The translations under genes were made by a program, and so were the position numbers. From positions 344,539,846 through 344,603,845 of the forward strand of contig NC_066585.1 in assembly GCF_024323335.1 (NCBI RefSeq): a stretch of DNA of 64,000 nt, written 5' to 3'. Below, piece after piece: positions 1 to 9,470 of the stretch (position 1 is its first letter; each line of letters starts with the position of its first letter). This stretch comes from Lathyrus oleraceus (Eukaryota > Streptophyta > Magnoliopsida > Fabales > Fabaceae). A model generated the notes under the pieces. It had not been told where the DNA came from and did not search any database. It worked only from the letters and a program-made list of their open reading frames with translations.

Positions 1-1415
1 CCCAAGCTAAAGCACAGCACGTCTTCTCAAGCATAGAGTACCGAGACTCACAATCAGTAAACTTCTTACTGAGGTAGTATATAGCAAACTCCTTCTTCCC
101 TGATTCATCTTGTTGACCGAGTACACAACCCATCGAGTCTTCAAGAACTGTTAAGTACATAATCAGAGGTCTTCCTTCCACAGGCGGAGACAAAATCGGA
201 GGTTCGGACAGATAATCCTTGATACTGTCGAAAGCTTTCTGGCAATCCTCGGTCCAATCATGAGACTGATCTTTCCGGAGGAGCTTGAATATCGGCGCAC
301 ATGTGGCAGTCATGTGGGATATAAATCTGGAAATGTAGTTCAAGCGGCCAAGAAAACCTCGGACTTGCTTCTCAGTTTTGGGTGCGGGCATCTCTTGTAT
401 TGCTTTGACCTTTGCAGGATCAACCTCAATACCTCTTTCACTTACCACAAAACCCAACAACTTTCCGGAACGGACTCCAAAAGTACATTTGTTCGGATTC
501 AGACGAAGCTGGAACTTCCTCAAACGCTGGAAAAGCTTCAACAAATGCTCAATATGCTCAACTTCCGTTCGGGACTTAGCAATCATATCATCAACATAGA
601 CTTCTATCTCCTTGTGCATCATATCATGAAACAAGGTAGTCATAGCTCGTTGATACGTGGCTCCGGCGTTCTTCAAACCGAAGGGCATCACTCGATAACA
701 GAATGTTCCCCAAGGTGTGATGAATGTTGTCTTCTCCATATCCTCTGGTGCCATCTTGATTTGATTATATCCGGAAAATCCGTCCATAAAGGAAAAGACT
801 TTGAATTTAGCTGTATTGTCTACCAACATGTCAATGTGTGGTAGAGGAAAATCGTCTTTTGGGCTAGCTTTATTCAAATCTCTGTAATCAACGCACATAC
901 GGACTTTTCCGTCCTTCTTAGGAACAGGCACAATATTGGCCACCCATTGAGGATATGTCGAAGTCACCAGAAACCCCGCATCAATTTGCTTCTGAACTTC
1001 CTCTTTGATCTTCACTGCCATATCTGGATGAGTTCTTCTGAGCTTCTGCTTCACAGGCACGCACTCAGGCTTCAAAGGCAGGAAATGTTGCACAATATCT
1101 GTATCTAAACCCGGCATGTCTTCATAGGACCAAGCAAAGATATCTGAATATTCTCGTAGCAAGCTGATCAAATCTTCTTTAACAGACCCTTCAAGAAGTG
1201 CCCCAATCTTCACCAGGCGCTCACAATCTTCAGATCCCAAGTTGACTGTTTCCAAGTCTTCGAGATGCGGCTGAATGATCTTCTCTTCGTGCTCAAGGAG
1301 ACGGGTGATCTCATCAGGAATCTCTTCAACGTCATCTTCCTCTGCCTCAAATACAGGGAATTCAAAATTGGGAGATGGCGTTGGATCATTATGTTCAATG
1401 GGTTTTAGGATCAAC
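1..1415 (-). CDS. Ogre-1 reverse transcriptase / RNase H exon (partial, no start codon)
   Basis: An uninterrupted frame runs from 1415 to base 1 and is easily missed because it has no initiating ATG: it is the exon that follows the predicted intron. It begins with an acidic linker, then the RT domain with the VDYRDLNKA block (about 877-898), SFMDGFSGYNQI, and the catalytic YVDD at 587-598. The RNase H-like domain starts in the last 200 bases (GCVLGQQDESGK, YYLSKKFT) and is cut by the window edge. The product would be part of the Gag-Pro-Pol polyprotein that copies element RNA into cDNA in cytoplasmic particles. No stop codon occurs in about 470 codons, so this part looks intact. Integrase should follow to the left. 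Confidence 0.93.
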
Positions 1416-1692
1416 CTGCATAATGATTTTGGTTAAGAAAAACTTCAGAATTTAAACAAGCAAATCATTATGCAGATGAAAAATGTTGCTTTTATAGCTT
1501 TTATTTTTGTTTTTATGGTTTTTTGTGATCACTGATTTCATAAAGAAAAGCAAAAAGTGAAAACAAAGGAAAAACAAATGTTTAACAATGCAAAAATTGA
1601 ATGAAAATATCATTGTATATATGCTTTGCCAACAATGTCATCACTTCTCCTTTTGGCATGGGAGAAGGGTTTTAAACAAAATGAACAATTAC
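1416..1692 (-). other. Predicted Ogre-1 intron between protease and RT
   Basis: On the minus strand the protease frame reaches a GT donor (GA^GTAATT, intron base 1 at 1692) just before its stop, and the RT frame begins after TATGCAG at 1416. Joining at these two points keeps one frame without a stop. A spliced intron at exactly this place is an established Ogre trait. The same TTATGCAG acceptor is kept in the second, degenerate copy near 57845. Splicing itself is inferred. Confidence 0.8.
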
Positions 1693-3488
1693 TCTGATCT
1701 ATGGATAACTGTAGGAACATCCACAGCGACCCAATTGTGGCAGACACCACCAGGAATAACAAAATTGTTCAAATCTTCTGCATCTTCTTCTTCAATGATA
1801 GCAGCAGCTTCCTCTTCTGCAGGTTGATCAGCATGGATGAATCCTCCACTGGTGAACAGACCTTGCTCATTGCATGCCCCAGAACCATAGCCAATGCCAG
1901 CCCGGGATCGATTATCTTCAAGTTCAAGCACTTTCCCTAATCCAGCGACTGCACCACATTCAATGGCCAGCTTAGCATCTCGGTAGGAAGTGAATGAAGG
2001 AGACTTCTTCTCGATTGGTTTATCAATAGATAAAGCTTGGAACTGAGTTCCAACTTCATCCTCTGCATCAATGTACGAGAAAGAAGATAGATTACTGACC
2101 AGGAGAGCCTTTTCTCCCCCTACTACAACCAATTTCTTGTTTTTCACAAACTTCAGCTTTTGGTGTAGGGTGGATGTCACGGCGCCAGCCTCGTGAATCC
2201 ATGGTCTGCCCAAGAGACAGCTGTATGATGGGTGAATATCCATTACTTGAAAAGTGATCTGGAAATCACTTGGTCCAATCTTGATTGGGAGATCAACTTC
2301 CCCAATCACGGTCTTGCGCGACCCATCAAAAGCTTTAACAACAACCCCACTCTGCCTCATGGGAGGACCTTGATATGACAGACGAGAGAGTGTGGATTTT
2401 GGCAACACATTAAGGGACGATCCAGTGTCCACCAGTACATTGGACATTGCATCAGATTTGCAATTCATAGAGATGTGTAAAGCCATGTTGTGGTCTCTTC
2501 CCTCCTCAGGGAGATCAGCGTCACAAAAGCTCAGAGTGTTGCAAGCAGTAATGTTTGCAACAATGCTATCGAATTGTTCCAGGGTGACGTCGTGATCAAC
2601 GTATGCCAGGTCCAAGACTTTCTGCAGAGATTCCCGATGGGGTTCTGAGTTCAGCAATAGAGAAAGGATGGAAATCTTGGAGGGCGTGTGTAGAAGCTGG
2701 TCTACAATGTTGTACTCACTCTTTCTGATGAGCCTCAGCATCTCATCAGATTCTTCATCAATAATGCCACTCGGGCCAACAACTGAAGAAATGGGAGTCT
2801 TTGGTACGGAGGAGGAAGGCTGGGCAACAGCAGGTGCCGGATTCTGAACATTCACAGCATTCCCTACAAGGTGCACAACAGTGTCAGAAGCGGTAGCCTT
2901 TGCAGGCGCAGAAAAGACACGACCACTGCGGGTCAACCCACTAACATCAGCAATAGTGGTCACGGAAGTTGAAGGCAAAGGAACCTCTACCCCATCCTGG
3001 ACAGCAACAGGATTGTACCGGAAAGGTACGGCTTTATCAGATGAATAGGGCACAGGGCCGGCTGGTTTGATGATCAAAGCAGGGGAAGCCTTAGGCTTGT
3101 TGCTATTGTACTGAATAACAACGGGCTCTGGAAGCTTGAACACCGGGGAGATGACACTCACTTCGGGCTCAACAACATCCACATTGCGATTCTGGAGAAT
3201 CTCAATGGTACCTTCATTCAACATCATTTGCAATTCCTTGCGAACCTGATCACAACCCAAACGGTTAACGGAACAGACGCGGCACTTATCGTGGTTATGC
3301 TCCAAATAGCTGCACCGACACAGCATCTTATGTAAATCAACCAACGATTGCCGGATATGGCTGACATACTTCACCTTGTATTTCCCAAGGTCCTCCTGGA
3401 TCATGTTCACAGACTTCCCATGCGACGGTAATGGGTTCCTGGTGACATTCGGATTGGAGTCTTCAAAACTCAGAATTCCACTTCTCAT
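1689..3488 (-). CDS. Ogre-1 aspartic protease region of Gag-Pro-Pol
   Basis: This 599-codon frame contains a retropepsin-type aspartic protease with the active-site motif VDTGSS at about residues 353-358, followed by the fold's usual continuation to about residue 450. It has a Cys/His-rich N-terminal stretch (residues 58-78: CRCS, HNHDKC, CSVNRLGC) and a Pro/Ser/Val-rich linker. The first Met at 3488 is probably not a start: the frame is open upstream to the amber codon at 3585-3587 and is the same frame as gag. The natural product is therefore a continuous Gag-Pro, and the protease would cleave the polyprotein during particle maturation. The last codons lie at the intron donor; the stop at 1689-1691 would be removed by splicing. 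Confidence 0.9.
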   Translation of the reverse strand: MRSGILSFEDSNPNVTRNPLPSHGKSVNMIQEDLGKYKVKYVSHIRQSLVDLHKMLCRCSYLEHNHDKCRVCSVNRLGCDQVRKELQMMLNEGTIEILQNRNVDVVEPEVSVISPVFKLPEPVVIQYNSNKPKASPALIIKPAGPVPYSSDKAVPFRYNPVAVQDGVEVPLPSTSVTTIADVSGLTRSGRVFSAPAKATASDTVVHLVGNAVNVQNPAPAVAQPSSSVPKTPISSVVGPSGIIDEESDEMLRLIRKSEYNIVDQLLHTPSKISILSLLLNSEPHRESLQKVLDLAYVDHDVTLEQFDSIVANITACNTLSFCDADLPEEGRDHNMALHISMNCKSDAMSNVLVDTGSSLNVLPKSTLSRLSYQGPPMRQSGVVVKAFDGSRKTVIGEVDLPIKIGPSDFQITFQVMDIHPSYSCLLGRPWIHEAGAVTSTLHQKLKFVKNKKLVVVGGEKALLVSNLSSFSYIDAEDEVGTQFQALSIDKPIEKKSPSFTSYRDAKLAIECGAVAGLGKVLELEDNRSRAGIGYGSGACNEQGLFTSGGFIHADQPAEEEAAAIIEEEDAEDLNNFVIPGGVCHNWVAVDVPTVIHRSE

Positions 3489-3584
3489 AAGGTCTTGAAC
3501 CTTATTTTTCAGCGGGAAACTGTTCTCAACATTGTGGCCCGGAGCACCGGAATGGTAGACACAATGCTGGTCTGGTTTGTACCA

Positions 3585-4997
3585 CTATTGCGGGTTGGCA
3601 GGAATAGCAGGAGGATCCCTGGGAGAAACCAATTTCCTCTCCAACAAAGAGGGATAAAGCTCAGCATATGACATCGGAATCGGGTCGAAACTGACCTTCT
3701 TCCTATCATAGTTCACATTTGCTTGATTGGTCGTACTTCCACGAGGCTGGTAAGCCTGTTGCTGTGGACGCTGCTGTTGCTGGTATTGCGGTTGTGGATA
3801 TTGCTGCTGATGTTGATACTGTTGAGCATTATCCTTGAATACAGGCGCTACATGAGCCACCTGATGCTGATGTCCGGCACGGTGTGCAGGCTTCCTCTGA
3901 ACAGAGGGTCTTCGATGCTTTGGCTGAGACTGCACAGCATGCGCTTCGCCTTCTTTCCTCTTAAACGCTCCATATCGTTTAGAGGAAGAGCCATCATCTT
4001 TTGCTAACCGTCCTTCGCGGACACCTTCTTCAAGACGCATCCCCATGTTCACCATCTCGGTGAAATCAGAGGGAGCGCTGGCCACCATTCTCTCATAGTA
4101 AAATGACCCAAGAGTCTTCAGAAAAATCTTGGTCATCTCCTTCTCTTCTAATGGTGGAGTGATTTGAGCTGCCAGCTCACGCCATCTCTGGGCGTACTCC
4201 TTGAACGATTCTTTGTCCTTTTGTGACATAGACCTGAGTTGATCTCTGTCAGGCGCCATGTCAACGTTGTATTTATATTGCTTGACGAAAGCTTCGCCAA
4301 GATCATTGAAAGAGCGGATGTTGACGCTGTCCAGGCTCATGTACCAACGGAGAGCAGCACCAGACAAACTGTCTTGAAAGTAGTGGATCAAGAGTTGATC
4401 GTTGTCGGTCTGCGTTGACATCTTCCTGGCATACATGACTAAGTGTGCCAAAGGACAAGTGTTCCCCTTATACTTTTCAAAGTCTGGGACCTTGAATTTA
4501 ACAGGTATCTTCACACCGGGAACTAGACAAAGTTCGGCTGCTGACTTGCCGAAGAGATCTTTGCCTCTGAGAGTTCTCAATTCCTTTCTCAGCTCAAGGA
4601 ATTGATCGTTCATAGCGTCCATCTTCTCGTGAACATCTGAGCCCTCAGAAGCTTCAGAGTGATAGATGGTGTCGTCTACCCTCGGCATGGTATGCACGAC
4701 AGGAGGAACAGGTATAGGGACCGGGCTAGATGCCGGCATTTGAGCGAAGGTAGGAGCTGGCAGATCAGGCATGAAGCCAGGAGGCATCCCCCAAGGAAAA
4801 CCGGGAGGCATGGCATTTGGCTGATGGGCACTAACAGGCACCATTGAAGTAGCCACTTCAGAAATAACCGTCCGCTGAACGGGAGTTGCTGGCTGAGGAG
4901 CAGGCTGATTCTGGGCAGCAAGGAGTTGCTCCATCAGAGCGCCAAGTCTGGCGACTTCATCTCTCAAACTCTGGTTCTCTTGTTCCAACTGTTCCAT
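3585..4997 (-). CDS. Ogre-1 Gag (capsid) protein, ended by an in-frame amber codon
   Basis: A 470-codon frame starts with a short coiled coil (MEQLEQENQSL onward, residues 1-30), then a Pro/Met-rich stretch, then the retrotransposon gag domain (about residues 185-330: WYMSLDSVNIRSFNDL, QRWRELAAQI). A basic, His/Gln-rich nucleic-acid-binding tail follows (about 345-440). It ends at TAG (3587-3585). Beyond the TAG the same frame stays open and carries a C-x3-H-x5-H zinc-finger-like block directly before the protease. The TAG is therefore either an inactivating mutation or a readthrough site. The usual last Cys of that finger is Ser here. Gag forms the virus-like particle that packages element RNA. 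Confidence 0.9.
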   Translation of the reverse strand: MEQLEQENQSLRDEVARLGALMEQLLAAQNQPAPQPATPVQRTVISEVATSMVPVSAHQPNAMPPGFPWGMPPGFMPDLPAPTFAQMPASSPVPIPVPPVVHTMPRVDDTIYHSEASEGSDVHEKMDAMNDQFLELRKELRTLRGKDLFGKSAAELCLVPGVKIPVKFKVPDFEKYKGNTCPLAHLVMYARKMSTQTDNDQLLIHYFQDSLSGAALRWYMSLDSVNIRSFNDLGEAFVKQYKYNVDMAPDRDQLRSMSQKDKESFKEYAQRWRELAAQITPPLEEKEMTKIFLKTLGSFYYERMVASAPSDFTEMVNMGMRLEEGVREGRLAKDDGSSSKRYGAFKRKEGEAHAVQSQPKHRRPSVQRKPAHRAGHQHQVAHVAPVFKDNAQQYQHQQQYPQPQYQQQQRPQQQAYQPRGSTTNQANVNYDRKKVSFDPIPMSYAELYPSLLERKLVSPRDPPAIPANPQ

Positions 4998-5260
4998 AAT
5001 CCTTGCAGAGTTGACCCTCGTATAATACCGGTGAGTCAGCTTGTCTTCAAAATAAATGAAGAACAGATGTTAGAACCGGAAGACCAGAAAAATGGGTACC
5101 TGTTTATGCAGGAATGATGCATGAAATGCTTGTGCAAATGCTTTGATTTTCAAGGAACCCTTAGGGTATTCATTTGCAATATTTCGAATATTTAAACATT
5201 TTGATTGCTCATGGAAAATATTTCATTCAAAATATTAAGACAAAGAAGTACAGCATTCTT
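4998..5260 (-). other. Ogre-1 spacer between ORF1 and gag
   Basis: AT-rich non-coding spacer on the minus strand. No splice or promoter signal stands out. I see no gene here. Confidence 0.6.
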
Positions 5261-6910
5261 TTAAATATTACAAAGAGAAAAGGTAAATAACATCCTATGG
5301 ATCCCTATTAGCTCGGGATGCTGGAAGACGAGAAGTGCACAACTTCTTGATCTCTCTCTCATAGGCGGCCTCCATATCAGCCTTCTCCTTTGCAAGTTGA
5401 TCATACTTCCTTTTCCAGAATTTGGAGACTGAGGAAGCAGAGAAGTCCAAGTGTCGTTCGGATCGTCGATCACTCGGTGCTCGAGAAATTCAATCATATC
5501 ATCCTTCTCCTTGAGCTGCTGCAGCAATTCCTCTCTCTCGCGGATCCAGGCACGCGAAAGGTCTTCTTCTCTCAACTCCTCTACACGTTGGGTAGGGAGG
5601 GTTGAAGGCCCAGCCACATCCAACAGTGTAGGTCTTGGATGATCATACGGCATCAGGTAGGTAGCAGCCCTCTGTCTGACCCAAGAGGTGTATGGCTCCA
5701 AAGCAATGCAGTTCTTTGGACCCAATTCATTCCTACTCTTTATGCGAATATTGCGCCAAGCGCGGACAAATCTGGCTTTCAGGCCTTGGGGATCTTTACC
5801 CTCCTGAAAGAATACACCTTCTAACAGAATGTTATGGGGTTTATCCTTTAGGGGGAACCCAAGCTGACGACGTGCAAGCGTAGGGTTGTAGGTAATCCCA
5901 CCACATGTACCAAGAAGAGGTACATTGGGGAATTCCCCACAAGAATTGATGATCTGGACGGTGTCATACACGCGATCATACCAGGTGATATCATCATTGG
6001 TGAGAGACATGAGTCTCTGAGACCACCGTAGACATCCCTTGTTCTCCTTGAAAGCAACTGTCTGCGGCAAGTGCGAAATAAACCACTTGTACAGCAGGGG
6101 TAAACAGTAGACAATGACTCCTCCATTCTTCATATTCCTCAGATGCAAGGAGACATATGCATCACCCAACAAGGTCGGAACTGGATTAAGGACTGAAAAG
6201 ATCCTAATGGCATTCATATCCACGAACTTGTCGAAGTTGGGAAACAGCACCAATCCATAGATAAGCAGTACGAATAGAGCCTCAAAGGCATCCTCACTCA
6301 TGGCCTTCCCATAAAAAGTAGCTTGGGCAATGAGGAACTCGGAAGGAAAACCTTGAATTCCGCCTTTGATAGTCAGATTAGCTCTAATCAGATCTTCATC
6401 TATGTGCAACAGACTGGAAATCTCTCGAGCAGATGGAATACTCTCTAAGCCACTGAACGGCACTTGATCCAGAATCGGAATCCCAATGAGGTGAGAGTAT
6501 TCTTCCAAGGTCGGCAATAGCTGGAAGTCCGGAAATAAGAAGCAATGATAGAGCGGATCATAGAACTGAGCAAGAGTGCTCATCAATCCCTCATCCACTT
6601 GAGTAGTCAGCAACGGCAGAAGCTTCCCATAGCGAGCTTTGAAACCCAAGGGATCTAATACATACGATGTCAGATTCCTTAACTCTTTTACATCGGGCTG
6701 CTTGAAGCTGTATTTCTTTGTATGCCTTTTTGGTCTTTCCATGTCTGAAAATTTTGCAAATAACCCTTTAAGTTCCTTGAAAATTTTCTCTTTTGATGAC
6801 ATGAATGCGGATGAATGCGTGAATGCATGAATGCAACAAACACACCCAAGGATCAAGCAAAGCACACCAAACAAAGGTCGTGGGAAAGCTCTATGTATCC
6901 TTAATATCAA
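5261..6910 (-). CDS. Ogre-1 ORF1 (Ogre-specific extra protein, function unknown)
   Basis: This is the extra open reading frame that sits between PBS and gag in Ogre elements; its job is not known. The open frame begins at 6910, but the first 36 residues look like untranslated leader. Likely starts are Met37 (6802) or Met57 (6742, MERPKRHTKK). The body resembles the plant mobile-domain proteins (LRNLTSYVLDPLGFKARYG, FPDFQLLPTLEEYSHLIGI, WRNIRIKSRNELGP). A charged helical C-terminus follows (REREELLQQLKEKDDMIEFL) and could form a coiled coil. Near 5416 the coding signal moves to another frame that stays open to a stop at 5295-5297, so the last 40 or so codons as read here are out of frame; a one-base loss is likely. 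Confidence 0.85.
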   Translation of the reverse strand: MILRIHRAFPRPLFGVLCLILGCVCCIHAFTHSSAFMSSKEKIFKELKGLFAKFSDMERPKRHTKKYSFKQPDVKELRNLTSYVLDPLGFKARYGKLLPLLTTQVDEGLMSTLAQFYDPLYHCFLFPDFQLLPTLEEYSHLIGIPILDQVPFSGLESIPSAREISSLLHIDEDLIRANLTIKGGIQGFPSEFLIAQATFYGKAMSEDAFEALFVLLIYGLVLFPNFDKFVDMNAIRIFSVLNPVPTLLGDAYVSLHLRNMKNGGVIVYCLPLLYKWFISHLPQTVAFKENKGCLRWSQRLMSLTNDDITWYDRVYDTVQIINSCGEFPNVPLLGTCGGITYNPTLARRQLGFPLKDKPHNILLEGVFFQEGKDPQGLKARFVRAWRNIRIKSRNELGPKNCIALEPYTSWVRQRAATYLMPYDHPRPTLLDVAGPSTLPTQRVEELREEDLSRAWIREREELLQQLKEKDDMIEFLEHRVIDDPNDTWTSLLPQSPNSGKGSMINLQRRRLIWRPPMRERSRSCALLVFQHPELIGIHRMLFTFSLCNI

Positions 6911-7085
6911 TCATCCATTTTGGTGGATTTAGGTTTTCACCCTATCGACACCCAAGTTCCATTGATATTAACGGTACATGAACCGGTTCAAACATTCCTA
7001 ATATCAACCAGCCGCTTTGATGGATTTAGGTTTTACACCTGATCCGGGATCCATTGATATTAACAATGCTTGAACGACTCAACCA
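6899..7085. repeat. Two tandem copies of a hairpin-forming unit in the Ogre-1 leader
   Basis: Two direct copies of about 98 bases start at 6899 and 6997. Each holds an inverted repeat: TTAATATCAAT (6901-6911) pairs perfectly with ATTGATATTAA (6961-6971), and TAATATCAA (6999-7007) pairs with TTGATATTA (7054-7062). Both loops contain TGGATTTAGGTTTT. They lie between PBS and ORF1, where packaging or translation signals are expected. A function is inferred only from position. Confidence 0.75.
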
Positions 7086-7734
7086 CGAATCACGGGTTTG
7101 TTGAGAGTCACGAGCATGGAGTCTCGGTTAAGAACCACCCAAAGGGAGTGTACTAGGGTTTAAACCTGCCAGACATGTTCTATCAGAGGTTCCCATAATC
7201 ATCGTTCCATCTTTCGAATATTTTCGGAGGAACGAATACTCGTATTCCAAGAATATTCTCAAGAGAAACTCTTATGAGTGTAGTATCGCGTAACAATCGT
7301 ATCAGAACTGACATCTGAACGACCTCCGCACTACGGTCCTAAAAATAGGCCAAGATGGGTTTGGTAAACTAAGGTCCTTGGCTTCTGCGGAACATGATTG
7401 AAAGAATAATGCCTAACCACAAATAACTTGTGTGACATTATTAGTTCAACATGACCTCCACCAAGTGAATGGACTCGCAAGTCAACTGGCTAAGGACTAC
7501 TCCACACCAGTCAACAAGGCTATGCCATTCTCCTATCCTAGAGAGCACTCGAGTTCGGGTATAGAACTCATCTCACAGATCACCAAAGCACACAGCAAAT
7601 GTATATCAAGCAATTCACACATTACAATCAATACAGTTATCCCAAATTGTACAAAGATATGTCAGATAAAGAATAACAATATAGCACAACAAGGGTGAAA
7701 AGTAGGCAATACCACCAGGGATTCTGGTGAGGTC
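7086..7734 (-). other. Ogre-1 leader between PBS and ORF1
   Basis: Untranslated 5' leader of the element on the minus strand. Apart from the hairpin pair to its left I see no coding signal. Short frames here have no recognisable content. Confidence 0.7.
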
Positions 7735-7752
7735 TCCCCAGCAGAGTCGCCA
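7735..7752 (-). promoter_or_regulatory. Ogre-1 primer binding site (tRNA-Arg type)
   Basis: The minus strand reads TGGCGACTCTGCTGGGGA, which matches the PBS described for Ogre elements (complement of a tRNA-Arg 3' end). It lies 6 bases inside the LTR terminus (…GCTACA at 7759-7764), which fixes both the LTR end and the orientation of the element. Confidence 0.9.
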
Positions 7753-7827
7753 CTTTTCTGTAGCGGTGTATTCGTCGCTATATGATCTATCGATTAAATC
7801 ATAAGCTAAGAGATACATTGAAATTTC

Positions 7828-8190
7828 GAGTCGCCACCGCACTTTTATTTATCCAAAGGACTGGCTAAAAAGCGAACAAAAGCCTAAGAAGTTTTACACG
7901 TAGAAAACTAATAAAAAGATCAGAGAGTCTGGGTAAGGGGTAAATTACGCAATGGGAAGGTGTTAGGCACCCACTACGTCCTAGGTACTCCTAGGGAGCC
8001 CTTTTCACACTTGTTATGCTAAATTGTTATTTGTTATGACAAAAATATTGTGCAAACATGATTGGGATGATGAGAAAAGAATATACATTTTTTATTGGGT
8101 TATTGGGTTCGAACGGATGAACCCGTTGCCTACGTACCTTCCATCAAAGGTAAGGATCAGAACGCCGTAGTTCGGCTAAAAGATTTCCAA
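7828..8190 (-). other. Conserved block near the LTR 3' end with a PBS-like 9-mer
   Basis: This block recurs at about 16892-17240 and 59620-59965 in the other LTR family: GAGTCGCCACCGC, GGGAAGGTGTTAG, CCTAGGTACTCCTAGGGAGC, CTCGTAGTTCG (here GCCGTAGTTCG). On the coding strand GAGTCGCCA reads TGGCGACTC, the first nine bases of the real PBS 76 bases further on. Conservation between otherwise different LTRs suggests a shared regulatory or RNA function, not identified. Confidence 0.7.
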
Positions 8191-8772
8191 AAGTGAGTTA
8201 GGTTCAATTTTAAACACAAACCCTAGGTCTTACGTTATCCACGGGAGAAAACTCAACCTTATACAAACAACAACGTCCACCATGTGAGAAAAGCTTCAAC
8301 TTGCCAGGGAGGGGTTAACCCTATAATAGGCAAGGAAGACTTACAATTCAATCACTAAAGACAGAAGGTGAGATTAACATCAACCACTAAGATAAATCAA
8401 ACCTATAGCTCATGTATGAAAAGATTAATGGACAAAGCCAAAACAAGTGAATGAGTGAAGTTACTGATTATGATTGTGAAAATGAAGTCAAAGTATGATT
8501 AAGGTTAATTCAAATAAGTATTATGAAATGGAGTTTTGAAAAAAGTCAAGGACTTGAGTCCAGGTTTTTAGTTAGAAAACATGAGAATGTTTGCACAACA
8601 CTTATGTCAAGTTTAAAAGATAAAATGTGAAAAGGTTTAGGACATAATGGATGATGAATGGATGAAGGATGGATAGTAAAACTTCTTAGAAGGTTCACTT
8701 CTTGAAATCATATAGCAGATGATTCAAGTGTGTCCTTTGGAATAGCAATTAATAATAACAAACAAACAAAGC

Positions 8773-9470
8773 AAGCAAAAGCGGATATCGGATGCCAATC
8801 ACTGGTCTTATACCAATCTCCTAAAACAAAATGGGATATCAGAAGCCACTCAATGGTCTTACACTAATCTCCACAGGCAAAGAAATAAAAGCGGATACCG
8901 GATACCAATAGATGGATTTACACCAGTCTCCTAAAACAGAAATGGATATCAGATGCCACTCAATGGTCTTACACTAATCTCCTCAAAAGAAAAACAGAGA
9001 TGAAATATGGAAGTCAACTGCCAATCTATCTGGACTTAGGTTAACTCCACAGTATGGTCCTAGGAAATCCAATGCCACATCACAGGGACTTACAATGGAT
9101 CCTCACATACAAGAACAAGAGCAACAATATAATCACAGGAATGCAAATGCCAACTTACAGGGACTTATAATTGCAACCTCTCACACAAACAGATAAACAA
9201 ACTATGATCATAGGAAAGCAGATGCCAACTTACAGGGACTTATAACTGCAACCTCACATACAACATCAAACAGATCAAATTATGATCACAGGATAACAGA
9301 TGCCAACTTACAGGGACTTATAACTGTATCCTCACATACACACAGATAAACAGAAGATATGAGTGACCAATGAGGTCTTACACTCTATCCTTCCATATCA
9401 TAGGAGCAAATGCCAAAGCAATGGACTTACAATTGTCCTCAATGGGCAAACAACAATGATAAAAGTCACA
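8773..9470. repeat. Degenerate tandem repeat array in the Ogre-1 LTR
   Basis: About eleven imperfect units of roughly 55-75 bases, each carrying a core like ATGCCAACTTACAGGGACTT or GCCACTCAATGGTCTTACAC followed by a variant of AATCTCC/AACCTC. The last units (9130-9345) are the most alike. Not coding. The array probably arose by slippage or unequal exchange within the LTR. Confidence 0.75.

Noticed and set aside
260..844. A 194-codon plus-strand frame opposite Ogre RT
   Set aside because: It is the complement of a clear RT exon on the minus strand and has no protein features.
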